NCBI GenBank assembly: GCA_030147525.1
Contig: JASBVF010000027.1
Location: 62,001 to 126,000 of the forward strand
Source: Bacteroidota bacterium
Lineage (GTDB): Bacteria; Bacteroidota; Bacteroidia; Chitinophagales; Saprospiraceae
Length of the DNA: 64,000 nt
Reading direction: 5' to 3'
Each line of letters starts with the position of its first letter. The first letter of the stretch is position 1. The notes below the pieces were generated by a model that saw only the letters and a list, made by a program, of their open reading frames with translations, searched no databases and was not told where the DNA came from. Shown piece by piece: positions 45,096-54,429 of this stretch. The position numbers were made by a program, and so were the translations under genes.

Positions 45096-47282
45096 TCACA
45101 TCCTTACTCCTACTGAAATATTTCCGCTCCGTCCGTCAGAAGGCCAAATGCCGGGGCCGGGATAGAACGAGGGCCGCTTTGTAAAATATTGGTTGTCAAA
45201 AACATTGCTCAGGTTCATGCGCAGCGTGACTGCCCCTGAGATGCGCCAAGTGGCGTTCAGGTCCAGTAAGCCGTAAGCTGGGACCAGCCCGACTGCGCCC
45301 GTGGTGGAGGGTTTCACCGTGTTCAGCGGGTCGGCGAAGCTCTCGGCGGTATAGCTGTAGAGGGCGGAGAAGCTGAAGGTTTTGTACTTGAGCGTGAAGC
45401 CGTTGCGGGAAATCCACTTGGGCACACTTTCCACCTTGTTGCCGCTGATGTCCACGTTTTCGTTGCCCACCCGGATGGCGGCGTCCTCGTATTTGGCGTC
45501 CATGTAGGCGGTGGAGGTGAACACGCTTGCCCGCCACGGGCCACTCAGCTTGAGAGAATATTCACCAAACATTTCCACGCCCTGTGTTACCGAGTTGCCG
45601 ATGTTGGTGCGGAAAATGACAAAATTGCTGTCCTGCTGGATGACTTGGTTCCCGAGGCGGTTGTTGTACTGCACCCTGAACACGCCAACGTCCCAACGAA
45701 ACCCGTCAGCCGAACCCCGGTAGCCTGCTTCGAGGTTATAGCCTTGGGCATCCTCCAGGTTTTTGTCCGCTTTTTCCAAGAGCGAACCAGGGACGATGTC
45801 CTTGAAAATGACGGGGCGGTACGCTTGTGACCATCCGGCGTAAAGCGTCTGCTGGTCGCCAAGCCGATAGTCGGCGTTGATGCCAAAAAGCGGGAATTTA
45901 TGCTCAATGGTGTTAGGGATTTCATCATCGGGCAGATAGGAGATGTAGCCCGACATTTTCGACTCGCCTATCTCTACCCGGACGCCGGGGCTTACAGAGA
46001 AATTCTTGGTGACTTGGAAAAGGTTTTCTGCGAAAAACGCCACGTTCTGCGTCATGAGGTGCATGTCACGCCCAAATTTGCCATCGGCCACCGTGAGGTC
46101 GTAATCAGAAGCGGTAGTACCTTTGCCCTGCTGGCGGCGGTGCAGGTCGTTGTTGATGAACTGTACGCCAGCGGCCAATGTGGCCGGTTTTTTACCCAAA
46201 AAATAGCTGTGCAAAAAGCGCAATTCGGAGGTGTAGCTATGGTAATTGTCAATGTCCACTTGGCGTGGGGCATAGGCGAGCGTCGTGGGGTCGAGCGCAT
46301 CAACCGTGGTAGCTGGCTTGTCGAACATGACGCTGCTGCGGCTGCCGAACACGGCGGAAGTTGTCCATTTCAGCTTTGTTCTTTCACCCAAAACCCAGTT
46401 GAGGCTGATGGAAGGGACGTAGATATCGGGGCTGTAGTAGTTTCGACTACGGGTGGACTGCCTTGGGTTTTCATGGAACATGCTGTCCGTAAGCTGCCCC
46501 GGCAGTTGGAAGACGTACTCTGAGTGCGAAAACTCCGCCGTCAGTGTCAGGTTTTTAGTGGCCCGGTAGCGGAGCATGACCGACTGTCCGTTGAAGTCGC
46601 TGCGGCTGTTGTCACGGTAGCCGTCGCTGACCCGCTTGCTGTAGTAGGCATAATATTCGAGTTTGCCCACCTTGCCGCCGATGGCGTTGTAGGTGCTCAA
46701 CAGGCCGAACGAGCCAACGGAATTGATGCTCTCCAGCCTAATGACACGGGAGGTGTCGGGCTTCTTGATGACGTAGTTCAACATGCCGCCAAACTGCTGC
46801 CCGTATTGCAGCGCCCCCGTGCCACGCACCAGTTCGATGCGCTCCACAGCCTCCATCGGCAGGGTGAAATGGCTGGCGGGGTAGCCGTACATGTCGGTAT
46901 TGGTGATGATGCCGTTCTTGCGGATGTTGAATTCCCAGCCCCGGTGCGGGTCGAGGCCACGGGTGGAGATGTTGATTTGGTTGCCGGAGCCGTCCATATC
47001 GTAAACGAAGACACCTGGAACTTTGGCAAAAATCTGGCGGGCCGATTTCTCGGCGATATTGGCGTCCGTATATTGAAGGTTGATGACTTCGTTTTTCTTG
47101 CCCGCCCAGATGAAGCCACCCTCCGTTTTTGACAAGCGTTCAATATTATTCCTGCTGGCTGAGATTTCAATTTGCTCAAGGGAAATTTTTTTAAGCGTAT
47201 CCTGGCTTTGCTGGCCTAATAGCTGAATAGCTGATGTAAGGCAAATAACTGCAAGGAATATTTTTCTGTTAATGTTTGGCAT
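45096..47282 (-). CDS. TonB-dependent outer-membrane receptor
   Basis: I choose ATG 47282 (MPNINRKIFLAVICLTSAIQ) because it begins a clean signal peptide; the in-frame extension upstream to 47480 runs through promoter sequence. 728 residues: a TonB-box/plug region (LEQIEISASRNNIERLSKTE, QIFAKVPGVFVYDMDGSG, INISTRGLDPHRGWEFNIRKNG, VERIELVRGTGALQYG) and a 22-strand barrel ending in SGNISVGVRM. The plug resembles iron-siderophore or metal receptors of the FecA/IroN group rather than SusC, and lacks the N-terminal carboxypeptidase-like domain of SusC. It imports something, yet it sits among efflux genes, between two copies of an outer-membrane-factor 3' end. It has its own promoter (47313-47320). 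Confidence 0.9.
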   Translation of the reverse strand: MPNINRKIFLAVICLTSAIQLLGQQSQDTLKKISLEQIEISASRNNIERLSKTEGGFIWAGKKNEVINLQYTDANIAEKSARQIFAKVPGVFVYDMDGSGNQINISTRGLDPHRGWEFNIRKNGIITNTDMYGYPASHFTLPMEAVERIELVRGTGALQYGQQFGGMLNYVIKKPDTSRVIRLESINSVGSFGLLSTYNAIGGKVGKLEYYAYYSKRVSDGYRDNSRSDFNGQSVMLRYRATKNLTLTAEFSHSEYVFQLPGQLTDSMFHENPRQSTRSRNYYSPDIYVPSISLNWVLGERTKLKWTTSAVFGSRSSVMFDKPATTVDALDPTTLAYAPRQVDIDNYHSYTSELRFLHSYFLGKKPATLAAGVQFINNDLHRRQQGKGTTASDYDLTVADGKFGRDMHLMTQNVAFFAENLFQVTKNFSVSPGVRVEIGESKMSGYISYLPDDEIPNTIEHKFPLFGINADYRLGDQQTLYAGWSQAYRPVIFKDIVPGSLLEKADKNLEDAQGYNLEAGYRGSADGFRWDVGVFRVQYNNRLGNQVIQQDSNFVIFRTNIGNSVTQGVEMFGEYSLKLSGPWRASVFTSTAYMDAKYEDAAIRVGNENVDISGNKVESVPKWISRNGFTLKYKTFSFSALYSYTAESFADPLNTVKPSTTGAVGLVPAYGLLDLNATWRISGAVTLRMNLSNVFDNQYFTKRPSFYPGPGIWPSDGRSGNISVGVRM

Positions 47283-47312
47283 AATGTGATTTTTTGACCT
47301 ATTTGAAAAAGG

Positions 47313-47320
47313 CAAATTTA
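47313..47320 (-). promoter_or_regulatory. -7 promoter element for the TonB receptor gene
   Basis: On the minus strand this reads TAAATTTG (TAnnTTTG), 30 bases before the receptor's start. It supports the shorter start and independent expression of the receptor inside the efflux locus. Confidence 0.55.
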
Positions 47321-47530
47321 GATAAATTTTAAGTAGGCTAATGCACATCTCTTTTTCCAAGTTCATAAAGTTCCTTGCTCTGTTGTTCCCCACAAGACAA
47401 GTGAAATTCGATAAATTGAAGTTATATATGCTGAATTGGGTGAAATTCAAAAAGCCAGATTGAAGTTTCAAAATTTCCAAGCAAACTGTCTACGTTTAAT
47501 TTTCAAAAACAGCACGAACTATTGTTTCAA

Positions 47531-47948
47531 TTAAAGCCTAAACTTCATCAACTCTGCCCCCGCCCGCTGCCACGCCGCCTCCAGTTCCAGCCACCTGTCC
47601 ACGCTTTCGTAGTACAGCGACGTTTCCAGAAAATATTCCAGCACCGTCATCTCTCCTGCTTGCAGGGCCTTTTCGAGCAAAGCGCCGCCCGAAACCTGTT
47701 GCAGGTTGTTGCGGTACGCATCGGAACGTTGCCGGAGCGACTGGTACTGCTCGTACAGCCGTTTGATTTCATGGTAATGCTCCGTGCGGTGCTCCTCGAT
47801 GCGGGCGTCGTACACTTTCACCTGCAAAGCCGAGTAGTTCAGCCGTTTCCTGTTTTCCCAAAGCGGTACGCTCACGCCCGCATGGACGCCGTGAAACTGC
47901 TGCCCCAAAATGCCCTGATAGCGGTAGCCCGCCTCGAATTTAGGCAGC
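47531..47948 (+). repeat. 418-bp direct repeat, copy B (other copy 44509-44926)
   Basis: This copy is the 3' third of the intact outer-membrane-factor gene. It lies 248 bases upstream (minus sense) of the TonB receptor start, so the receptor is enclosed by direct repeats about 3 kb apart. Confidence 0.9.
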
Positions 47949-48712
47949 AACAGCGCTTTGGTCAGTTTTGTTTCCGATTGTCCGATTTGCTGCTGCATTT
48001 GCAGGTATTTCAGCACAGGGTCGCTTTCCTCGATGGTCTGTTCCAATGTCTCGAAATCGGGGAGGTCGGGTGCAGGCGGATAGACCGTATCCGTGATAAC
48101 GACCGGGTTGCCGCCGTTCAGTTCGGTGAGCTTTTGCAGGTTTTCGGCAGTGGCCGTTTCCAACAGTTGCAGGTCGGTCTGGATGTTGAGCAATTGCAGG
48201 CGTGACTTGTTCAGGTCAAAAATGGTGGCATCGCCCTGCTCCATTTTCCGTTGGTAATTGGCCAAAAACCGCTCTGCACTGGCCAGCCGCCCCGTCAGTT
48301 CCACCTTGCGCTTGTTGAGAAAAACGAGGCGAAGGGCGGTCAGTTTTGCTTCCAGCAAAATATCCTTGCGCACCGATTCGCTTTCGTAATCCGTCTGCCC
48401 CGTTTTCAGGCCCGCCACCTCCCGGCGGTATTTGTAGGCCGTCGGAAAATCGAAGGCCTGGGCTGCGGTCAGGTCGGTCTGGTTCCCTGCCGACGATGGA
48501 AAACCCCTCAGCCAATCGAGGCTCAGCGAAGGGTCGGGCAGGGAAAGCCCCGTTTGAAAAAAAGCTTTGCTGGCATCTATGCGGCTTTGCTCTGCCTGTA
48601 AAGTTTTGTTGTTGGCCTGCACGGAGGCAAGCACCTGGTCGAGGGTGCTCTGCGCAGAAAGGCTGGCCGTCAAGGCCAGCAGGGCGCAAAGCAGTTTATA
48701 TCGTTGCTTCAT
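47531..48712 (-). CDS. CzcC/TolC-type outer-membrane factor
   Basis: A 393-residue protein with a signal peptide (MKQRYKLLCALLALTASLSAQS) and two TolC-type repeats: STLDQVLASVQANNKTLQAEQ in the first, GVHAGVSVPLWENRKRLNYS with long coiled-coil helices in the second. It forms the outer-membrane channel for the RND pump encoded immediately upstream, whose last 17 bases overlap its start. In contrast to the fused pump at 18006, the channel is a separate protein here. Its 3' third is duplicated at 44509. Confidence 0.9.
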   Translation of the reverse strand: MKQRYKLLCALLALTASLSAQSTLDQVLASVQANNKTLQAEQSRIDASKAFFQTGLSLPDPSLSLDWLRGFPSSAGNQTDLTAAQAFDFPTAYKYRREVAGLKTGQTDYESESVRKDILLEAKLTALRLVFLNKRKVELTGRLASAERFLANYQRKMEQGDATIFDLNKSRLQLLNIQTDLQLLETATAENLQKLTELNGGNPVVITDTVYPPAPDLPDFETLEQTIEESDPVLKYLQMQQQIGQSETKLTKALLLPKFEAGYRYQGILGQQFHGVHAGVSVPLWENRKRLNYSALQVKVYDARIEEHRTEHYHEIKRLYEQYQSLRQRSDAYRNNLQQVSGGALLEKALQAGEMTVLEYFLETSLYYESVDRWLELEAAWQRAGAELMKFRL

Positions 48713-51700
48713 TTCTTTTCCTGTTTTTATTGCTTAAAAAATAGACCACCGGCACAATGAACACATTGAGCAAAGTGGACGTGAGCAGGCCGCCCAGAAT
48801 GACCTTCGCCATCGGGCTTTGGATTTCGTTGCCCGGCAAATCGCCCGCAATGGCAAGCGGAATGAGCGCCAAGCCCGCCGTCAAAGCGGTCATCAAAATC
48901 GGCGAAAGGCGGTCCACCGAGCCTTCCATGATGGTTTCGTAAATCGGCTTGCCTTCTTCCTGCAAGGTTTTGTAGCGGGACACGAGCAGGATGCCGTTCC
49001 GGGTCGCCACGCCAAACAGTGTGATAAAACCGATGATGGCCGGGATGCTCAGAATTCCCGATGTGACCCAGATGCTGAACACCCCGCCAATCAATGCCAA
49101 CGGCAAATTCAGCAAGATGATAGAGGCCGTTTTCATGTCCTTGAACTCCTGAAAAAGCAGGAGGAAAATCACCAGCAACGACAGCAAGGAAGTCGCCATC
49201 AGCGTTTTTGAGGCTTCGGCCTCGGCCTCGAACTGGCCGCCGTACTCGATGCGGTAGCCTTCGGGAAGGGCGATTTTTTCCGCCACCACTTTTTGGATTT
49301 CATCCACAGCGGATTTTTGGTCACGGCCTGCCACGTTCACCGAGACGACCGTTTTGCGCTGCACGTTTTCCCGGTTGATGGTGTTCGGGCCGGAGGTGCT
49401 GACCACATCGGCGACGTAACTCAAGGGGATTTTTTGTCCATTGGCAGCGTCAATCAGCGTGTTTCGGATGTTCTCGATGTTGCCCCGGTTGGCATCGTCA
49501 AAGCGCAGGACGAGGTCGAAACTGCGGGTGCCTTCGTACACCTCCGACACTTTTTCACCTGCAAACGCCACGTCCACGAACTCGTTGAACTGCCCGATGG
49601 GGATGCCGTAGTGGTTGAGCAAATCCCGTTTTGCCTTGATTTGCACCTGTGGGATTTCGATTTGTTGCTCCACGCTCAAATCCACCAGCCCTGAAATCGG
49701 GGTAATTGCCGCCTTGATTTCGTTGGAAAGAGAAAACAGTTTTGCCAAGTCTGTCCCAAAAATCTTGATGGCGATGTTCGCCCTCGTGCCGCTCAGCATG
49801 TGGTCAATGCGGTGGCCGATGGGCTGCCCGATGGTGATGTTCACGCCGGAAACGTTGGCCAGTTTTGACCGCACGTCTTCCATGAATTCAGCACGGCTGC
49901 GGTCTTCCAACAAAAACGGCGCATCAATTTCGGCGGCGTTCACGCCCTGAGCGTGTTCATCCAATTCCGCCCGGCCAGTCCGGCGGGTAGTGGTTTGGAT
50001 TTCCGGGACTTTCAGCAATTCCCGCTCGACGTGCGAGCCGATTTTGTTGCTTTCCTCCAAAGAAATGCCCGGCAAACTGACAGCCGAAATGACCAGCGAA
50101 CCTTCGTTGAACTCCGGCAAAAAACTCCTGCCCAATTGCGACAGCACAAAAAACGCCACCACGAGGAGTGCTACGGAAGCCACGAGGACGGCGGTTTTGG
50201 CCTGCATCACGCCTTTCAAAGCCCTCGAATAGCCATTTTGCAAACGCCGCACGAGCCAGCTTTCGCCGTGCTGCTTTTGCAGCATTTTTTCATTGGACAA
50301 AAGATAACTCCCCAATACGGGGGTCAGCGTGATGCTCACCACCAGCGATGCGAACAGCGAAACGATGAACGCAATGCCCAGCGGGGCGAGCAGTTTGCCT
50401 TCCATGCCCGACAGGAAAAACAGCGGCACGAACGCCACGATGATGATGAACGTGGCATTGATGATGCTCGTCCGGATTTCCACAGAGGCATCGAACACGA
50501 CTTGCAGCACACCTTTTCGCTCGCCGGGTGGCAGGGCGACATTCTGTTTCAGGCGTTTGAAAACATTTTCCACGTCAATAATCGCATCGTCCACGAGTGC
50601 GCCGATGGCGATGGCCATGCCGCCGAGCGACATCGTGTTGATAGTAAAGCCGAGCCATTTCAAGGTCAAAATGGCGGCGATGAGCGAAACGGGGATGGCC
50701 AGCAGCGAAATCACCGTCGCCCGCCAGTTCATCAAAAACAGGAACAGGATGACGACCACGAAAATGCTGCCCTCCAACAGCGTCTTTTGGATGTTGGAAA
50801 TGGAGGCGTTGATGAAATCCGCTTGCCGGAAAATGCGGGTGTTGATTTTCACGTCGCCGGGCATGGTTTTTTGCAAATCGGCGATGGCGTTGTCAATCGT
50901 TTCGGTCAATTCCAGCGTGTTGGTGGCGGGCTGTTTCATCACCGTCATAATCACGGCGGGTTCGCCCCGGAGCGAGCCGTCGCCGATTTTCGGGGCAGCG
51001 GCGATTTTGAGCGTTGCCACATCCTCGATTTTCACCACACCCTGCGGCGTGGTTTTGATGACCGACTTGCCGAGTTCAGCCAAATCGCTCGTCCTGCCGA
51101 TGCCCCGCACGATGTACTCGTTGCCGTATTCGTTCAGGAAACCGCCCGACGAATTGCCGTTGGCTTCCTCGCAGGCTTTCAGCAGTTCATCGAGCGATAC
51201 GCCGAAAGCGCCCATTTTTTGCGGCGAAGCCAAAATCTGGTACTGTTTGTACTCGCCGCCGATGACGACGACCTGTGCCACGCCCCCTGTTGCCAAAAGG
51301 CGGGGCCGGAGCGACCAATCGGCGAGCGTCCGCAAATCCATTTGCGAAGTCGAGTCTGCTGTGAGGCTGATGAGCATGATTTCGCCCATGATACTTGCCT
51401 GCGGGGCCATGGTCGGGTTGCCCACGCCCACGGGCAGGCGTTCTGCAACAGCGATGATTTTTTCATTGACGATTTGCCGGGCCTTGAAAATATCGGTGTT
51501 CCACTCGAATTCTATCCAGACAATCGAGATGCCCGCCGACGAGGACGAGCGCACCCGGCGGACGTTGGTAGCGCCGTTCACCGCCGTTTCGAGCGGGAAA
51601 GTGACCAGTTTTTCGACCTCCTCCGGCGCCATGCCGTGCGCTTCGGTGAGCACGACGACGGTCGGGGCAGTGAGGTCGGGGAACACGTCCACCTCCATCT

Positions 51701-51797
51701 GCGAGGCGACGTAGGAACCGAAGACGATGAGCAGCACGGTGGCCACAATCACCAGCAAGCGGTTGTGGAGGGAGAAATCTATTATTTTGTTGAGCAT
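48696..51797 (-). CDS. Heavy-metal efflux RND permease (CzcA/CusA-like)
   Basis: A 1033-residue RND pump of normal length. Features in order: N-terminal helix with LLIVFGSYVASQMEVDVFPDL, porter domains, the TM4 relay motif GALVDDAIIDVENVFKRL (VDDAI...DVEN rather than the DFGxIVDGAV of the pump at 18006), TM10-12 and a short cytoplasmic tail. The different relay motif suggests a different subclass and perhaps a different metal from the first pump. It is flanked upstream by an inserted nuclease-like gene and the adaptor, and downstream by the OMF gene with a 17-base overlap. Confidence 0.9.
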   Translation of the reverse strand: MLNKIIDFSLHNRLLVIVATVLLIVFGSYVASQMEVDVFPDLTAPTVVVLTEAHGMAPEEVEKLVTFPLETAVNGATNVRRVRSSSSAGISIVWIEFEWNTDIFKARQIVNEKIIAVAERLPVGVGNPTMAPQASIMGEIMLISLTADSTSQMDLRTLADWSLRPRLLATGGVAQVVVIGGEYKQYQILASPQKMGAFGVSLDELLKACEEANGNSSGGFLNEYGNEYIVRGIGRTSDLAELGKSVIKTTPQGVVKIEDVATLKIAAAPKIGDGSLRGEPAVIMTVMKQPATNTLELTETIDNAIADLQKTMPGDVKINTRIFRQADFINASISNIQKTLLEGSIFVVVILFLFLMNWRATVISLLAIPVSLIAAILTLKWLGFTINTMSLGGMAIAIGALVDDAIIDVENVFKRLKQNVALPPGERKGVLQVVFDASVEIRTSIINATFIIIVAFVPLFFLSGMEGKLLAPLGIAFIVSLFASLVVSITLTPVLGSYLLSNEKMLQKQHGESWLVRRLQNGYSRALKGVMQAKTAVLVASVALLVVAFFVLSQLGRSFLPEFNEGSLVISAVSLPGISLEESNKIGSHVERELLKVPEIQTTTRRTGRAELDEHAQGVNAAEIDAPFLLEDRSRAEFMEDVRSKLANVSGVNITIGQPIGHRIDHMLSGTRANIAIKIFGTDLAKLFSLSNEIKAAITPISGLVDLSVEQQIEIPQVQIKAKRDLLNHYGIPIGQFNEFVDVAFAGEKVSEVYEGTRSFDLVLRFDDANRGNIENIRNTLIDAANGQKIPLSYVADVVSTSGPNTINRENVQRKTVVSVNVAGRDQKSAVDEIQKVVAEKIALPEGYRIEYGGQFEAEAEASKTLMATSLLSLLVIFLLLFQEFKDMKTASIILLNLPLALIGGVFSIWVTSGILSIPAIIGFITLFGVATRNGILLVSRYKTLQEEGKPIYETIMEGSVDRLSPILMTALTAGLALIPLAIAGDLPGNEIQSPMAKVILGGLLTSTLLNVFIVPVVYFLSNKNRKRNEATI

Positions 51798-51831
51798 TGA
51801 ATGTTTTTTTTGAGATAGGATTTACACCCTG

Positions 51832-52749
51832 TCATTGTTTAAACTGCAAAAAATCGAGTGAACGATTAAGCCACTTTTTGACTTTGGGATTGCTGGAAAC
51901 TTGACTATCAATCCAATCTCGCCCCAAAACCCGATGCTCATAATCTGTCTCACCCAACCAAATGAGGAACTCGTTCCGATGGCCGGAGGCAGGTTTCGGA
52001 ACATCAGTATTTTTAAGTTTAACTTGTAAGAAATACTTTCCAGGAGCCAGGAAGCCGGGAATTACGGGGGGTGCGGAGAATTCAGCCAGCAGGTCAATTC
52101 CGGGTCGAGTACCACCCCGAAAGGTCGAACAGAATGCTCCAGCATGATGAAAAATCAGGAATACTAAAGTCTCGAACTGAACTGGTGATAAAAAATCGAA
52201 CTTTTTAGAAGGCTTGATTTCTAATTTTTCAGTCTTCGGGAAAAGCAAATGTTCCGCCATGAGGTGAATCGAGTTTTCAAATTTTCTGATTGTGCGCCTG
52301 TTGTAGCCCTGATTGGCATTGAGAGCGGCGAAAAACTCGGGCACAGCTTCCACGTTGAGTACTCTTTTACAAATGGTCGGCATCGTCTTTGGCTGATGGC
52401 CTTGGAATTCACTATCTTTAATTTCTCCATCGAAAACCAATCCTATTGGCTGAAAAACGTACACCTTTGGGTGTTTGAAAATCCAAAAAAAGCTGTACGT
52501 CCAGTTCTCTTGGAGGCTGGTTTTTACAAAGAGAGGCACTTGTGAAATACCCGTAAATGAGATATTAAGGGTATTCGCCTCGTCCTTGAATCTCTCCTCT
52601 TCAAACCTTCCATTTTTCAGATAGGGTTCTATTTTCCAGCCGGGTTTTTCATTGTTGAAATAGATAGACAATGCAAGCGATTCACCTTCGTTCCTGTGCT
52701 CAAACAAGTTGTTGCCCATACCGAGCTTGAAAAAATAATGGCTGTTCAT
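51832..52749 (-). CDS. Mrr-like PD-(D/E)XK nuclease-like protein inside the efflux operon
   Basis: The start ATG 52749 (MNSHYFFKLGMGNNLFEHR) is chosen because the longer frame overlaps the adaptor stop. About 305 residues. The C-terminal half shows a PD-(D/E)XK-type core: LSPVQFETLVFLIFHHAGAF (Glu193), a GTRPGIDLLAEF strand (Asp219) and FLQVKLKN (Gln242-Val-Lys244), as in Mrr/restriction-like endonucleases. The N-terminal half is unrecognised. It fits snugly between the adaptor (25-base gap) and pump (35-base gap), yet has an AT-richer composition. It could be a defence nuclease inserted into the operon, or a DNA-repair protein; the function is inferred from motifs only. Confidence 0.65.
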   Translation of the reverse strand: MNSHYFFKLGMGNNLFEHRNEGESLALSIYFNNEKPGWKIEPYLKNGRFEEERFKDEANTLNISFTGISQVPLFVKTSLQENWTYSFFWIFKHPKVYVFQPIGLVFDGEIKDSEFQGHQPKTMPTICKRVLNVEAVPEFFAALNANQGYNRRTIRKFENSIHLMAEHLLFPKTEKLEIKPSKKFDFLSPVQFETLVFLIFHHAGAFCSTFRGGTRPGIDLLAEFSAPPVIPGFLAPGKYFLQVKLKNTDVPKPASGHRNEFLIWLGETDYEHRVLGRDWIDSQVSSNPKVKKWLNRSLDFLQFKQ

Positions 52750-52774
52750 TTCTAAATATTTATGAGTTCTACCT

Positions 52775-54307
52775 TCAATGCTCGTGACCATGCGCTGGCA
52801 ACGTTCCTGAAGCGGTCGAAAGTTTGATTTGATAAGCGCCTTTCGTCACCACCCGTTCGCCCTCGGCGATGCCTGAAAGCACCTGCACGTTCATGCCGTC
52901 GGATGCGCCGGTTTTGAGTTCCCGTTTCTGAAAACTCTCGCCGCCGGTCTGGACGTAGGCGTAAAAAATGCCCTGTTCTTCCAGCAATGCCGAGGTCGGG
53001 ATGACCAGTGTGGGCTTCGTGCCGGACTGCAAAAACACCTCGACCACCGAGCCGGGGACGAAGTTGCCCACGTTGTCAATCTCGAAATGGATGGGCAAAA
53101 AAGGCGAGCCAGCATCCGCTGATTTGCCCGTCGAAACGACCCGCCCGTTCAAGTTTCGGGTGCTGAAAACCTGCCCGCCGTCGGCAGTTTTGAAATTGGC
53201 GGCATTGAACGAGGCGAGTTTTGGGAAATATTTTTGGGAAACGTCCGCCCGCAACAAGAGCCGTTTGCTTTTTGAAATGGTCGCCAGCGGCTGCCCGGCC
53301 TGCACGAACGCCCCGTTTTCGACCAGCACGTTTTTTAAAAAACCTGAAATCGGGGCGGAAACCGACTGCCTGTTTTGGTTGAAATTTTTGGAAACAGACA
53401 CGTTGGCGAATTGCGTTTGTGCATTTTCGAGCTGGCGCTTTGCCTCCAAAAATTCTTTTTCGGAAATGATTTTGTCCTTCACCAGTTCGCTGGCCCGCTC
53501 AAAGTTCTTTTTGGCGCTCGCCAAATCGTTTTCCGCCTGCGTGACCGCTGCGCCCAGGTTGCTCTGCACGGCTTCGTTGCTTTTCACGGTGAACATAGGA
53601 GCACCAGCCGAAACGGTGCTTCCGGCCACTTGATTTTTTCCGGTAAAAGTCACGATACCGCTGATTTGGGCAACCACAACGGCCTCGTCGCCGGGGGCGG
53701 CAAGGATTTGACCACTCGTTTTCACGACCTCTGAAAACGGCTGCACCTGTGCCGGGGCATTCGCAAATTCGACCCTCCAAGCCTGTTCTTTTAAGTAAGA
53801 AATGTCGCTGCCGCCACCTTCGGCTTCGGGCTGTTTTTCGATTGCCGTTTTTTCGTCGGGAAAAACCTCCACGTTTTCGATGGTGATTTTGTCAGCGTAA
53901 GCGGGCGTTTTGATGTCAAAAACGAGGCTGTAAATCCCCGCTTTTTCGGGCGATATCCGCAGCCGGAAGATGCCCGGCACTTCGGGTTCGGCAGCGGTGA
54001 CGGATTGTGTATGCCCATTGCCCGACAAAGTGAGGGTAATGGTGCCTTCACCGATGGGTTTGAAGAGTTCGCCCAGCGCCGTGAAATGGGCGGCAAAACG
54101 GCTTTCCTGCCCTACGACGAGGGGCTTGAACTCCACAAAAAGTTCGGTTTTGTCGGTGTAAAGTGTGAAAGCGAGCGGTTCGAGCGACGGTTCGGCGGGC
54201 GTGATGTGGTTGCCGTGTTCGTCGTGGGCGTGTCCGCCTTCTACGTCGTGTGAGTGGCAGCTTGCCAGCAATGCTGCGGCAAGCAAGCCAATGATTATTT
54301 TTTTCAT
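52775..54307 (-). CDS. Efflux RND periplasmic adaptor with His-rich N-terminus (CzcB/CusB type)
   Basis: A 510-residue lipoprotein (lipobox LLASC, lipid Cys16) followed by HSHDVEGGHAHDEHGNH, a probable metal-binding stretch. An extra N-terminal domain (about 40-150) is followed by the barrel-sandwich hybrid, an alpha-hairpin (about 230-300) with QTQFANVSVSKNFNQNRQS, the second half of the lipoyl-like domain (APISGFLKNVLVENGAFVQAGQ) and a C-terminal barrel (VVTKGAYQIKL). It couples the RND pump at 48696 to the OMF at 47531. The order His-rich protein, adaptor, pump, channel is typical; the nuclease-like gene interrupts it. Confidence 0.9.
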   Translation of the reverse strand: MKKIIIGLLAAALLASCHSHDVEGGHAHDEHGNHITPAEPSLEPLAFTLYTDKTELFVEFKPLVVGQESRFAAHFTALGELFKPIGEGTITLTLSGNGHTQSVTAAEPEVPGIFRLRISPEKAGIYSLVFDIKTPAYADKITIENVEVFPDEKTAIEKQPEAEGGGSDISYLKEQAWRVEFANAPAQVQPFSEVVKTSGQILAAPGDEAVVVAQISGIVTFTGKNQVAGSTVSAGAPMFTVKSNEAVQSNLGAAVTQAENDLASAKKNFERASELVKDKIISEKEFLEAKRQLENAQTQFANVSVSKNFNQNRQSVSAPISGFLKNVLVENGAFVQAGQPLATISKSKRLLLRADVSQKYFPKLASFNAANFKTADGGQVFSTRNLNGRVVSTGKSADAGSPFLPIHFEIDNVGNFVPGSVVEVFLQSGTKPTLVIPTSALLEEQGIFYAYVQTGGESFQKRELKTGASDGMNVQVLSGIAEGERVVTKGAYQIKLSTASGTLPAHGHEH

Positions 54308-54429
54308 TGTTGTATTTGAAATTTAAGCTTAAAAATGATGGCACTTGCGCCTTTCAGTTGGCGCAGGGCAATACAGGAAACCTGCATTTGCGGGGTGCAA
54401 ATGGCAGTTGGATTGAAAAAAATGGAAGC

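Noticed and set aside
44509-47948. Considered a CRISPR-like or transposon-end explanation for the 418-bp repeats
   Set aside because: There are only two copies, in direct orientation, made of coding sequence from an outer-membrane-factor gene; no transposase or inverted termini are present.
49953-51800. 615-codon and 461-codon plus-strand frames opposite the RND pump gene
   Set aside because: Both lie antisense to a well-supported 1033-residue RND permease. The predicted proteins are rich in His/Arg/Gln or Ser/Thr low complexity and lack domains.
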